Positions 26,201-38,175 of a stretch of 64,000 bases of DNA are shown piece by piece (position 1 is the first letter of the stretch; each line of letters starts with the position of its first letter). The position numbers and the translations under genes are program-made. The stretch covers positions 29,264,001 through 29,328,000 of the forward strand of contig OU612068.1 of the NCBI GenBank assembly GCA_914767715.1. The letters run 5' to 3'. Source of the stretch: Membranipora membranacea (lineage: Eukaryota; Bryozoa; Gymnolaemata; Cheilostomatida; Membraniporidae). The notes beneath the pieces were generated by a model. The model did not search any database and was not told the DNA's origin. It was given only the letters and a program-made list of their open reading frames with translations.

Positions 26201-28940
26201 TTCATAGCCGTATATGTTCACGACATAAAAGTACAAATCTGTATGATGCCTCAAATTTATACATATTGTTGTTTCTGACTGACTTACAAAAGAATAAAGC
26301 TACCCGAATTACAACTTTGAACTTTCCGAAGATACCCTCCTTAACATTCAGACCCATCATCTCTTTGGCGTTCCAGAGCATCGGGTGATTTGGATTAGAT
26401 TTACTGTCCATCTCAATACCAAATGCTGTGCTGCTGATCACATCCATGGTGAAGGAGCTCAGTGCACTGTCAAATAATGAGAAAAGCTTTCTGTTACATT
26501 AACAGTGGTTATATCTTGCTGTGGGCAGCGAAACACACAAAAGAGATTCAAAGTCCTGTGGATTCCTTCATGTCATGGTATTACGCTACTAGATCAAATT
26601 TGATCCAAGTAGCCTGCATTCCCGGTCGCCCTCATTCTACTGGTGAACTGCCACCTGCTCTAGAAAGAAGCAACTCCTAGAGCAGGCAAATTAAATCAGG
26701 GAGTTTGGAACAGATACAGGTACATGGCCCCGTAGAACACGACAGCCTACTCTTTATATCGAGCGGCAGAGCGGCATACAATGGACTTGTTCATTATAGT
26801 CACGTTCCGTAAGAAACCTGATTAGGATGAATTGTGTGCCAGTACCCAATCAGGGAGCCCCTACCTTTAACTACTGACTAGATTTAAATCATACTTTATC
26901 TTGCAGCTAGTATCACATGGGTCTACTGATGAAAATAACGCATACATAAATTTTGCAACTGAGGTAAAAACTATCAGACCTATGGAATTCAATATTGGTG
27001 AATTTCAGTTATTTGAAGATTTACATACAGGATATCAGTTTTATTGGAAAAATATAAGTAAACAGCTAAACTTAATTTAGCAAAACTCCAATTAGCAAAA
27101 TGAATCTAGCTTGTCAGTAGGGAAACCCTAAGGAAAGTGCAGAAATATTTTATCCCATACTCAGATTATAGATTATAGGTACTCACTCTTTACTATCTAT
27201 TGGTTTGCCATCATTCTCACCCAAGTGTTCCACAAACCTGGCCGTACAGTCGTGCACTCGTCCAACCATCTAAATTATATTGTTATCATACATGTAATCT
27301 GTGTTCTAAAACTGAGCAATTAGCGGATCTAAAAAGTTCTTTAATTTCATAAAATATCTACTACTCTCTGGAGTGTATCACCTTTATACATATATTTAAT
27401 ATATAATACTAAAACGCTAGGTTCTCAATGTAGCAGAAATTCAATCTCAATTTTTCTTTGCTATAATGTCAATTTAGCGGTATTATTCATTAGATGTGTT
27501 GGTTGGTCAAACACACAAGGTTACAAGGTCATGCTCATAAATCTTTCTCCTGACACTTACTCCTGGGCCTTGGTGGCTAATTTAAAAATCTAAGGGTATT
27601 TGAGCAGTAACGGAAAATTTTGAGAATAATTGAAGCCACCTCAATGATTGCCATAACCCAAGCACTGTCAACAAAACAAAGTTCCTAAGATAGCAACACA
27701 CCTGTTTAAGTTTGCCTGATGTGAATGTGGGTGAGATGGCTGCTCTGACGTGTTTCCACCTGTCATCAGTGAGCGAGATGAGCATAGTGTCTGTTATCGT
27801 ATCTGTAAACATATCCCCTCGATTCGGCATTGCACTGAAGTCCTTAATCAGAGCCAGTCTTAGGTACTCAGGGTCGGCTACACATAGTGTAGGGGTGCTA
27901 TTCCTAAACTCCCTGAAAACATAAGGGCATGCCAGAGGTCAATGTTTGGCTAAATTTCTCTTCTGATTTTAGGATAAGGAATCACCTGGAAATTGATTCG
28001 AAAAGTCTTTTGGGAAACTTGGGAGATAATGGTAATAATGTAATAGTTTACAATGCACATTATAATGCAATTTCCAAAAATGCACTATAAGCACTATAAG
28101 CAAACTTACCCAAAAATCTTACCATATTCTTTAACATATCCCAGGTCACAATTAGCAAAACACTAAAAAAAGAATCACATTATATTCACAGCTTGATACG
28201 AGGATGTTCTAACCATTTGTATGAGTGTATGAATATATTAGCCGTATTAGCTGTATGTACCTCTCGTGCCCTGAGTAGATTGCAGATATGAAATCATAGG
28301 GGCGATTAAATAAGCGCATGTTGTAGATCCTACAACAGTTTATTGTCATGTTTGTTGATGCACTGATGCTAATAAGACTACATTCTTTAAGCGGTTGGTG
28401 CAACTGTTTCAATTAGTGAGGCGAGGGTACCCAGGGTTTAAAAAGTAAGTAGATGTACAATAGATCTGGCAGATAAAGCCATAGAACCGGACAGTGGGGT
28501 ATTAAATTCATTCAAATTTCACTGAACATCATCAGAATGCGAAAGTTATCAACATAACACGATACCAGTACCTACCCCTGCTTTCAGTGTTTTAGGAAAA
28601 GTTCCCAGGAAGGGCATCGGATTCGGACCTTTGATCCCTTGCCTTGTCCAGAAGTCATAGTTTTAGTTCCGTATCTGGAATGGTAAATCAAAGCAAGTTG
28701 TAAAAGAACAACACAAATCCATGTTACAGAACGTTGCCTTTCTGATGATGGATGATGAAGTACCAAGCAAGTGAGTAACATGCTCTACATATTTTCTTGC
28801 AATCGTAGGCATACATGGGGTTCTTTTGGTTCATATTGGTGAACATCTTAGTTCAAAACTCACAAATAGAGAAGAAAAGCTGCAACTGGTAAAAGTATAA
28901 ACCAGAGAGGCAGATCTAGTAATCCCCAAATTATCTCCAT
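23258..28940 (-). CDS. Cytochrome P450, clan 3-like, with one reading-frame break in exon 2
   Basis: Twelve exons on the minus strand: 28940-28864, 28674-28576, 28162-28110, 27912-27702, 27269-27187, 26466-26288, 26076-25840, 25658-25534, 24972-24839, 24414-24277, 23645-23483 and 23350-23258. Exon 1 encodes a membrane anchor (MEIIWGLLDLPLWFILLP...), followed by the proline hinge GPNPMPFLG. All P450 hallmarks are present: I-helix AGFETT, K-helix ETMR, FEPERY, and the heme loop FGMGNRNC with its thiolate Cys. The sum is 1592 bases, one short of a whole number of codons. The missing base is in exon 2 near 28657-28662. There the frame must move by one to read YDFW before GIKGP; without the shift the exon runs to a stop. 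The other exons are intact, so this is either a sequencing error or a very young pseudogene. Family membership rests on motifs; the substrate is unknown. Anchored in the ER membrane if made. Confidence 0.88.
23988..24246. mobile_element. MITE family 1, copy 2, inside a P450 intron
   Basis: Starts GGGGGGTCTTTCAATTAGAAA and ends TTCTAATTGAAAGACCCCCC, a near-perfect terminal inverted repeat of about 21 bases. The body matches 17749-17972 read in reverse. It ends about 30 bases from the P450 exon at 24277. No coding capacity. Confidence 0.85.
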
Positions 28941-30079
28941 GACCAGAAGTGAAGCTCTTACTAATAATAATAGCAAATTTATTGCAAAAAAGTACCGCAA
29001 GTTATACTATACTACGCAGAGCTGCTATCAGCTTGAATAGCTACGCACAATACTATGAATTGCCGTCTGCGAACGCTTATCTTATTTATTTGATTGACAG
29101 ATTGCGCCACTAAAAGCAATAACGATATCTACTGGCAATCATGTCATGGCTTTATAGAGACACCATCGATAAGATGTACTATAATCTTTTTGATGGATAA
29201 CAATGGTGCATGGTACATGTGCACATGGATCAAAATTTGCCTGTTTGGTTTCTAAAAAAGAAACCAAATGCGGAATAAAATGAAATACAATTGAGGTTCC
29301 TCTCCACACCAGTTATTTGTGATCACCATCATTATAATAAATATATTAGATATATAATATATATTTACCGTAGCTACGGCAAATATTTTCGAATAATCAC
29401 ACAAGCTAAATTATAAGAAAAGAGAGACATTAGTTATACACCTTAGCTCCACAGACTTCAGATCTTCTTTCAAATGTTCTCTTTTTATGTAAGAATAAAC
29501 CATAATTAATGTAGTCCAATGATGAACAGTGCATGGATAAAAACTGAATGTTCAACGCCACCCAAGCCTCACTTTGACGGTGCAAATTACAGTAGAGTAT
29601 GTCAGACAAAGACAAAGCAAATAACACAGTTGACCCTTTTTTTTCTGGCTAATCCTACCCCACAACTTTGGGGAAGAAGTTATCCCCATTGATGCGAAAG
29701 GTCCAACAAACGAACAAACTTTTCTACCTTCAATATTTATCAACCTATGTTCCTGAACTGAAATTTTTATATCAAGTTCTAAAAATATGTCCTATTTCAT
29801 TATAAGTATTCTGTCCTTTTATAATGATTTAACCATCTATCCTGACATATAGCTCTCTCACCCCATGACCAAGTTTAGGATTTGTATACACATATGTAAT
29901 CTAGCAGCTCCTGCTTCTCGGGTATGTATGGGGATGCAATTGAAAACTTTATGACATGGAAATATTTTTATTCATGAATATTATCAGCATTGATACATAA
30001 TTCAACATCATTGTTATAAAGATAACTATCACTTCAACCCCAAAAACATTTTTCTGTTGTAATCACACTTGTAAATTAC
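28941..30079. other. Intergenic between P450 and fibrinogen-like gene 1
   Basis: AT-rich sequence with no recognisable gene. It contains the upstream region of the P450 and the 3' end of the fibrinogen-like gene. Confidence 0.5.
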
Positions 30080-32049
30080 TTAGGGCTTTTCTCTAAACAT
30101 CATGATGGAGGTTTTGAGAGAGTCATGATAGCCTCTCCATGTGGCCCAGTTGATTCCATCAGCATATGACTTAGGGTGGGATCCATCGTGATATGCTCCG
30201 TTGAGATTGGACCTATGGCAAGCCGTGTACCACCAGGCACCATGAAACTTCACAGCACAGTTGTCTGTCCATGTATCCTGATCTCGATCGAAAGTAGTGA
30301 ACTTATGGTTATTGGCATTGGTAAAACTGTCTCCTGTAAAAGAAACCAGCAATTCTACAAAAAACGAAAGTTTTGATTCCTGAATTAGTTTTCATCAATC
30401 AGTAAAATCAATCAAATTACTTATTTTGTGTAAAACACTAGTTCTCCATTTTGCATGCATAGTGCCATTCATAGTAGCATGCTAAACATGCTAAACATAA
30501 ACAAATTTCTGTGTTACCTGGTGGTTTGGAGGTGGGAGGGTCAGCTATAGTCAACCTATATCCACTTTTCTCGTCTCCTACGTTGAACTTTCCGTAACGA
30601 GCGGAGGTAGCCTTGTTGTCAGTCGACTCTAGCAGTATGAGAAGCTCATTATATGTATTTAACTTGAGAAGGTTGTGAATATTATCTAAACCAAGCCAAT
30701 ACTCTGCGGAAACAGTACCGAAGCCGAGCTTGTAATTCTGCCAGTTACGATAGAAGTCTGTTTTACCATCTATACGCCTCTGAAACACCTAAAACAGGAG
30801 AACACACTTAAAAATGAAGGCTGAAGATCATAGGTTAGCCTGACCCCATGGAGTTTGCTAGATTTAACTGTGTTACCAAGTATCATCTTTAAAGATTTAC
30901 CTGGAAAAAAGTACAAGGATGAAAAAAAGAAAAAATTCAACTTTGGATTATCAATGGGATAATAGAATACAGTATATAGCATTGGTAGACGATTTCACCA
31001 TCAGATTTCATGAATTATCTTCACATAAATAGTTACTGTGTGAGTGCTTTTCCATAGTCACTTAGCACAAAAAAACTCAGGTTAATTGACAGTTAGGATT
31101 TCACAAGAACTTAAACAGCACTGAACCAAAATTTAACCGTCATCATGAAGAAATAGCTGGGACTGGGACCAATGAACTAAACTTAGTTCATTGCTGGGAC
31201 TTTCCTGTTTGCCGTACAGGCTAATGGTTAACACGATCAAGGAGGGTGAGATTAGCCTTGTCAAGCCAGTGGTCGAGTGACAAGGCTAGGGTGAGATATA
31301 AAACATGGGCAAAACAATGGGATAAAGCAACTGGTCACTATCATTATGACTGAGAAAGCTTAAAAATATGGACAGGTCATTTATTTTATTAATTGTTTTA
31401 TTCATTCACATTCTATCATGGTATGTTTCATACCGTCCAGCCTCCCCCATCTGTCAACTGATCACAGTACACATCTATGAAGTAGAGAGGTCTGCCGTCT
31501 GGGTGTATACTGTATACTCCGCTCAGATCATATCCCTGACATAACAAGTCTAGACATGTCCGAGGTAGTTGGATATCAAATTGGAAAAGGACCTCCTTAG
31601 CTGGATGATTACCACAAACCTGAAGCAAACAGGCCATCATAATACATAATCATAATACATAATACATAATACATAATACATAATACATAATACATAATAC
31701 ATAATACATAATACATAATACATAATACATAATACATAATACATAATACATAATACATAATACATAATACATAATACATAATACATAATACATAATACAT
31801 AATACATAATACATAATACATAATACATAATACATAATACATAATACATAATACATAATACATAATACATAATTGAAATATATTTTTGACGGAATGGATA
31901 ATGGATAATGGATAATGCACATTGGTAAAGTTTTAAAGCACTATACGTAGAACCTTAAGCTATGTATTATTTTGACTCACCCCAGGAGAAGTTGAATACA
32001 CATTGTTCAGCTGTAGAGCAGAGCAGAGGAGAAGCAGTGTGAGGTACAT
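30080..32049 (-). CDS. Fibrinogen-like secreted protein 1 (259 aa)
   Basis: Four exons on the minus strand: 32049-31981, 31619-31434, 30788-30518 and 30333-30080; 780 bases in frame. Exon 1 is exactly a signal peptide ([19 protein letters not shown]). The rest is one fibrinogen C-terminal domain. It opens with CLDLLCQGY and [10 protein letters not shown], then [29 protein letters not shown] and [11 protein letters not shown] calcium-site type DRDQDTW segment follows, then DNCA and the closing SYADGINW, with MMFREKP at the C-terminus. The domain's usual cysteine pairs are present. Such domains, as in ficolins, tenascins and FREPs, bind acetylated or microbial glycans or matrix partners. There is no collagen or coiled-coil region, so it is a bare signal-plus-domain protein. 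It has the same exon plan as the genes at 52179 and 60110. Confidence 0.92.
31641..31873. repeat. Heptanucleotide microsatellite, AATACAT, about 33 copies
   Basis: Near-perfect array of a 7-base unit in the first intron of fibrinogen-like gene 1, ending about 20 bases from the exon 2 acceptor. The open frames read from it are an artefact of a stop-free 21-base period. Confidence 0.97.
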
Positions 32050-32654
32050 GTTGTCGTCTTCCCACACATAGAGCTGACTGACGCTGTCTCTGCAGTGCTC
32101 AAATAATAACACCTGCAGCATCATGACACAGCCATTTCTCCCACCTGCCACACCGACTTTCACTGGTTTGTGACGGGGTCATTTTACGAATTCATTCATG
32201 TATGGTGACAACCAAGAGTCGCTCACTACCATCAATCTCCATTACTCACATATGCTGATGCATAAATACCTCTAAATACATTTATTCATTCAACATTGAA
32301 AAAGCTAATGACCTTAAAATGGCAGACAGCAGGTTGATGTAGCCTCGGCAGGCTGCCAGGACTAGCCACCTCAATAACAGGTGTTATACTGGCCACCACG
32401 TGTCCACTGAATATGCTCGATTTGTGAAACCAAAGGTAAATAGTACACTATTCAACATTTCCAAATATTATATTCATATTGAAATAGGACATGTCACCCC
32501 AAGATACTGTTTCTGCCTTGTTGGAGAAATCATCCCGCAAGATTCAAAGATTAAATAGAGAGCTATAGTTGCCAAAAAGGCATACGGATTGGTTTTTGTT
32601 AGAGTTGTGTTTTGGTGTCAAAAACCATCCGGCTGCCTATTCGGTGATAGATGT

Positions 32655-33205
32655 ATGGTGCTTTTGTTATACAATAGACAGTTTTCTGACCTCTTATTTA
32701 TGCCTCAATTTGGAGTTGTCCTCTCTCCAGTTTGGTACTTTTAACCCACGCCGCATAGGAAAAACCTGCTGAAAGAGGGTTCTATTGAAAACCGCTGATG
32801 TTAGGATAAAAATGATTTTTGATTCAGAGTCTGCACCATTGAAAACCTTGTGAGACAGGGTTGGCAAATCATTGGAGGCTTGAATGTTGATAAATCTTAA
32901 TTTTAGTGACAAAACTTGTGAAAGATTCTGCCAAATTGTCCGCAAAACCGGCAGAAAATGCTATAGTTGGCTATCCAAATACAAAAACTATTTCCCAAAC
33001 TATGTCCATTTGAGTTTTCAATGTTGCAGATTCTGAATCAAAAATGATTTTTATCCTATTATAAGCAGTTTTCAAGATAACCCTCTTTTCAGCACGTTTT
33101 TCCTATGTGGCGTGGGTTAAAAGTACCAAACTGGAGAGAGGACAGCACCAAATTGAGGCCTTAATCAGAGCTCAGAAAATTGTCTATTGATTGCTGCCAC
33201 AAAGC
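32655..33205. repeat. Fold-back element with arms of about 180 bp
   Basis: Arms at about 32675-32836 and 33024-33190 are reverse complements. Shared text includes CTCTCTCCAGTTTGGTACTT, TTAACCCACGCC, TAGGAAAAAC and TTTTTGATTCAGA. The spacer is about 190 bases and non-coding. It could fold into a long hairpin or be a MITE-like element. Confidence 0.75.
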
Positions 33206-34127
33206 CATCATGCTGCAAGCTCTCCAGCTAGATTGGTTTGTGACATCCACACTCTGTGATTAAAAGAGAGGGAAATGAATGGGTATTTGGCCCTTTTACA
33301 GAGATATGTGACAGTTGGCAACTTACTTAACACATTTTTGCACAATAGAATGAATAATATTTACAAGATAACAAGGTAACAATTGGGAATAAATGATGGT
33401 ATGTAGGCCCTCAAAGAGGAAGTGGCCTGAGAGTCTAGGAACAGTGTGAGTGAAAAGACAATAACACCCGGGCGATGACCCAGCTCCAACCCATCCAAAT
33501 TACTGAATTGAAATGTTTTTTTTTCCAACCAAATCCAAAAGTCAGCCCATCAAACTGCAAATAAATGTGTTAAAAAAACTGCGTTCTTGGCAAATAGCCG
33601 CCTATTGTGCATTTTAGTTTAAGCAATATTACCATTGCAATCAGCACGAAAAACTCTACCAGAAACCAGTGTCAAACCCTATCCACCCAAAATCGAAAAT
33701 GGAAGTGAAAAGATAAGAGGGGGCTGCCACCGGACTAAATCCAAAAAGCCGAGCTGCCCAAATGGTTAGGTTTTATCTCCTATTTTGTTTTCTGTATATA
33801 CTGATTTTATCAAATCAAATCGTGATAATGTGAAGATTTTTAAATATGCACAGCGAAAATCAAAGAGTTGGTTGTGAATTTTAGCAAAATTTTTATAAAT
33901 GGTAATCCCATGGAGCAGGTAAACCTGACAGCCACACTGTGGTCATTTGTTTTGAGGGTAATTGTTCTGTCTTTGCTTTTATCCAAACCATCGATTGTCA
34001 TTTTTATAAATTTCTAGAGTTCGACCTGGTCAGTTTTGCAGTTATTATATTCGTTTTTGAAGTGGGAAGTCTTGGCCAAATTAATTTGGTAAGTAACAAA
34101 ATTTCAAAAGGTGCTAGCCAAGATCTA

Positions 34128-34422
34128 TTGAGAAAATCTTCGCTTTTTCACTAATTTCCGCATATTTTCTGGCATCCATGATTGTTTACAAAATTTTTCT
34201 TTTGTTTGTTGCGTTAAAAATTTGTCGCTTTGCTTGACTCAGAAATTGCGTTTGAAATGCGCCAATGATCTGCAAAGAATCTTTTCCCTTTTTCATTAAT
34301 TTCCGTAAATTTTCTGACATGTATTAATGGTTGTTTAAAAGATTTCATCTTTTGTTTGTTGCATAAGAAATTTGTCACTTTGCTTGACCCTGAAATTGCG
34401 TTTTGAAAGGCGCCAATGAATT
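34128..34422. repeat. Two-copy tandem repeat of about 150 bp
   Basis: Each unit holds TTCNCTTTTTCANTAATTTCCG, then TTTGTTTGTTGC, then AAATTTGTCNCTTTGCTTGA and AAATTGCGTTT, ending near GCGCCAATGA. Confidence 0.75.
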
Positions 34423-35034
34423 TTTTCGAAAGCAAAATTAGTGTCAGTTGAAGGAATTACTAAAAACTTCTGTCTGTCACTGAAAGATTAGAAGTCTATT
34501 TCAGAAAACTGACATGAATTGTCCTCCTTTTTTCTTTTTTATAAATCAAAGAATATGGGGGAAAAAATGTGGGTGCGCTTTACGCATTTCTATACGTAAG
34601 TGACAATCAACGCCACTGTAATATATTGTGTGGCAGACAGGGTACTGGCCATGTATTACATTGTTAATCTGGTACTGAATTGAAGAACAAATGAATGCCA
34701 TCACCAAAAAACTACTAGAATCTAAACAATGGACAACAGAAGTTAGTTAAAGGGAGGTTGGAGGGAAATGTTGCAGTATTTAATATTTTCACTGCTGATG
34801 TGGTGACAGGTTTCCTGTTTGACAAGGTTCAATAAATTAGCCAGTGTTTTTGTCGATCTTGCACCAGGATTTTAGCCCATAACTCCAGAGAGGAGAAAGA
34901 GAAGTGCTTAGAGAAGAACAATATGTACCAGTTTTGAAGTCATTACATCTATTTGAGCTTTCTGACAATGACTTGTACTAGTATACTTTGTGGGCACCAA
35001 CCTTTGCCGAAGCTGGGTGCTCTGGTGCCCTAGT

Positions 35035-35300
35035 GCCCTGGTTTCGAGCCCTGGGACGCTGGGTGCACCAGAAGGGCCCAGCCCTTCGGGGCTTACCCTG
35101 GTTTCGAGCCCTGGGAAGCTGGGTGCGCCAGAAGGGCCCAGCCCTTCGGGGCGTGCCCTGTTTTCGAGCCCTGGGAAGCTGGGTGCGCCGGGAAGGCCCA
35201 GCCCTTCGGGGCGTGCCCTGGGTTCGAGCCCTGGGAAGCTGGGTGCGCCAGGAAGGCCCAGCCCTTCGGGGCATGCCCTGGGTTCGAGGCGAAGACTTCC
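35035..35300. repeat. GC-rich 60-bp minisatellite, about 4.5 copies
   Basis: The unit contains TTTCGAGCCCTGGGAAGCTG, GGTGCGCCAGAAGGGCCCAG and CCCTTCGGGGCGTGCCCTG. Copies differ by a few bases. It is strongly GC-rich inside AT-rich DNA. Because 60 is a multiple of three, several frames on both strands stay open as 20-residue repeats. No signal, start context or neighbouring exon supports a gene. Its four G-runs per unit could allow G-quadruplexes, but only with long loops. Confidence 0.92.
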
Positions 35301-35356
35301 CCTGCCCATTTTTAGTCCCTGGTTTCGAGGCGAAGACTTTCCCCCCACTTCCCCCC

Positions 35357-36010
35357 ATTGATTAAAATCTTTACAAACAATCCGCTCCTAGCTTAAATCT
35401 AATGCCATAGTAGTTTCGAATTGAGATGTTTCTTAGCATTTATCTCCTAATTTTCAACTCGTTCATCGATTAAAATCTTTACAAACTATCCACTCCTAGC
35501 TTGAATCTAACGCCACAGTAGTTTCAAATTGAGATGTTTCTAACAATTTTTCTCCTAATTTTCAACTCCTCCATTGATTAAAATCTTTACAAACTATCCG
35601 CTCCCAGCTTAAATCTAATGCCACAATAGTTTCAAATTGAGATGTTTCTAACAATTTATCTCCTAATTTTCAACCCTTCCATAGAATAGAATCTTTCCAA
35701 ACAATCCGCTCCTAGCTTAAATCTAATGCCACAATAGTTTCAAATTGAGAGGTTTTAAAGCATTTATCTCCTAATTTTCAACCCTTCCATAGAATAGAAT
35801 TTTTACAAACTATCCGCTCTTAGCTCAAATCTAATGCCACAATAGTTTCAAATTGAGAGGTTTTAAAGCATTTATCTCCTAATTTTCAACCCTTCCATAG
35901 AATAGAATTTTTACAAACTATACGCTCCTTAGCATAAATCTAATGCCACAATAGTTTCAAACTGAGATGTTTCAAAGCATTTACTTACTGATTTACAACC
36001 CTTCCAGTGT
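35357..36010. repeat. 108-bp satellite, six tandem units
   Basis: Units start at about 35357, 35465, 35573, 35681, 35789 and 35897 with AT-GA-TA-AATCTTTACAAAC, then CGCTCCTAGC, TAAATCTAATGCCA, AGTTTCAAATTGAGA and TTATCTCCTAATTTTCAAC. The period is 108 throughout. A worn seventh start is seen near 36010. It directly follows the GC-rich minisatellite. Confidence 0.95.
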
Positions 36011-36261
36011 ATAGAATCTTTACAAAACATCTGCTTTTGATGAATCCTAATCCAATACCACCATGGATCAAATCAGTTACTTCAGGCCTGTGCCGAATTT
36101 GACTTATATACAAACGGTGTTCTTCTCATTTTCCACCGATGCCACGCAGGCAAGTGTGGGCTTATTGCATTCTGTATAGCTCATAATTAATGAGATGTGG
36201 CTGCAATCTCAGCATTGTCACCAATTGCCTGTTATTAAAGCCCTGATTAAGTCAACAGAGC

Positions 36262-36376
36262 CATGGGCCCCTGGGACTTACATGTCTTTACTTTGCCAAT
36301 GTCCAGTATCAACGCGTCAAAGTGGTTGATACTGGACATTGACAAAGTAAAGACATGTAAGTCCCAGGGGCCCATG
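36262..36376. repeat. Near-perfect palindrome, arms of about 49 bases
   Basis: CATGGGCCCCTGGGACTTAC continues through CATGTCTTTACTTTG and TGTCCAGTATCAAC. It is mirrored after a spacer of about 17 bases by the reverse complement, ending AAGTCCCAGGGGCCCATG. Only a few bases differ. Confidence 0.93.
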
Positions 36377-36404
36377 AACAGAGCGTATACAGTAAGATAC
36401 ACTA

Positions 36405-36655
36405 ATGTTCCCATATGTCGATATGGCATCAGTGTGAGGGCCAATCAATACATGGGAAAAGCATTTCAATCAACCCTCGTACGAATGGATACGATTACTT
36501 GTGTATGATTACTTGTATGCGGGAGGCCCGGGTTCAAATACCGGCCACAGCAGTTCTCTTTCTGTTTTTTCATCATGGAATTTGTAAGCTTTCTTCATTC
36601 AATGTGGGAGTGAACCACTTATTCGAAGCATGGGGCCATAGTGATAGTTGATTTT
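36405..36655 (+). mobile_element. tRNA-like/terminal-repeat element, copy A
   Basis: Starts CACTAATGTTCCCATATG and ends GGGGCCATAGTGAT. The middle has GCGGGAGGCCCGGGTTCAAATACC, which includes a polymerase III box-B consensus (GGTTCAAATNC). The 5' and 3' modules match copies B and C. About 60 bases of the tRNA-like head, including the box-A region, look deleted compared with them. Confidence 0.7.
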
Positions 36656-38170
36656 GTATAGTCACCACAGAACTCATGTCCTATCAAGCATTAAAATGAA
36701 TAGGTTATAACATTTGGTTCAGGGATATGTAGCACGGGTCAACAAAACATGTATCCACAAAGCACTGCAAATGTAGTATAGAGTACCACACTGGTGGTTT
36801 TAATAGCTTCAGGGTCGGTGGAGGCTATAATGCAGTCGGAATCGATCATCTGGTTGGGGGATAAGTTCAACCTTCTCATGCTTTGTATGACACACTATAA
36901 AGCTATTGGAGTGCTTTGAAGTTTGTACTATCATATAGATCCTAACATTAACAGATCTTAGAAACAAATAGCTATTGCGAAAAAGTATTCCGTGACTTGT
37001 GAAACACTAATTCCCATGTTCTAATGACCAGTTTTTTGACTGCTGATAAGAGAGAGGATTATACTGACTTACTGTAACTAGGACAATAAAGGCACTCACT
37101 GTGATACTCTAGGAAAATCCAATATATATATTATACATTCATAACAACAACAACAATATAAAAAAATTATGTTTGATTGGTTTGTTTTTGAAAAGCAGTT
37201 TTCTGTTCACAATCAATTCACATTTGCTGTGTCTGTATGTTCCTGGTCTAGTAGGGTCTGGTTTTTTGGGACTTTTTGCACAATTGTACCTTTTATTTGA
37301 CTAGTAAAATGGCTAGCAAGCACAATGTCTATAATAACATGATAACAGAGATAGCATACAGTCAACTTAGGTACTGCATATCTGCTATACTACACATTAC
37401 TTAGACTTGTACAGTAGTGACCCTAATATGTCCTTAAACTGACTGTTGCTTAGGATCTGATATATACCCCTTATCCATATAATGTAAGTCAGTGTTTACA
37501 ACTAACTCTGCAGTAGGGGTCTGAGTTATCCCATCCCAACAAGAAGATAGATAACTCTTGTCAATTTACATGATAGACCAATCAGGAGGCTTAGATTTCC
37601 CTTTTTTCATTGGTCATAAAACCCTGACTATCCTGAGCCCACCTGATGCCTTTTCCATGAACAGAAAAAGCCTCGACCACTTGACTTTAACAAAATTGAA
37701 ACTACAGGAGGCCTGTGCTCTGTGGTGACAGGTAAAGCTTTTAGGATATTCTCCCTAGGTAAAGTGTGAGCATTACCTTTCGTTTTCAATCATAGTGAAA
37801 TAGTTGTCACAGGGGAGTTCTGTTATTCCCTGCCTTGAATCACTGCCATTACTGTAGCTGACGTTGGGTTGCCCTGGTTTGACCATACCGCTTTTTTGTA
37901 CTTGATTGCTGCCCAATTACTAACAATACTATAACATAGTTTTACCCTAATTAACTCCATACTAATTTGTCACTAGCTAGTGTGTCAACGGATCCATGTA
38001 GCTTGTTGTGCTCATGATATTCTTTTGGCCGAAACAGCAATTTAATCATGACTCATGTCTCATTATACTGTTCAACATAAACACTCAGCTAACTGATGTA
38101 TACTTCAACTACAGCTTCTCGATAATAAAGGAGCAACAATACTCCGAGAGAGAATACTCAGATGAGATGA
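36656..38170. other. Intergenic, no gene seen
   Basis: AT-rich, with no open frame of coding character and no repeat that I can identify. Confidence 0.5.
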
Positions 38171-38175
38171 GACAA

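Noticed and set aside
28263-28320. Possible extra P450 exon (IYNMRLFNRPYDF...) with usable splice sites
   Set aside because: Exons at 28576 and 28162 join in phase without it and give the expected P450 text; adding it would insert residues not seen in the family.
31636-31873. CRISPR-like array
   Set aside because: Uninterrupted short unit with no spacers; a microsatellite. No CRISPR is expected in an animal genome.
31609-31922. Tyr/Val/Leu/Cys/Ile/Met repeat open frames (YVLCIMY)
   Set aside because: Translation of the 7-base microsatellite; present in three frames at once.
34908-35365. Long open frames on both strands with 20-residue repeats
   Set aside because: They are the stop-free frames of a 60-bp minisatellite; frames on opposite strands are equally open and no neighbouring exon or signal supports them.
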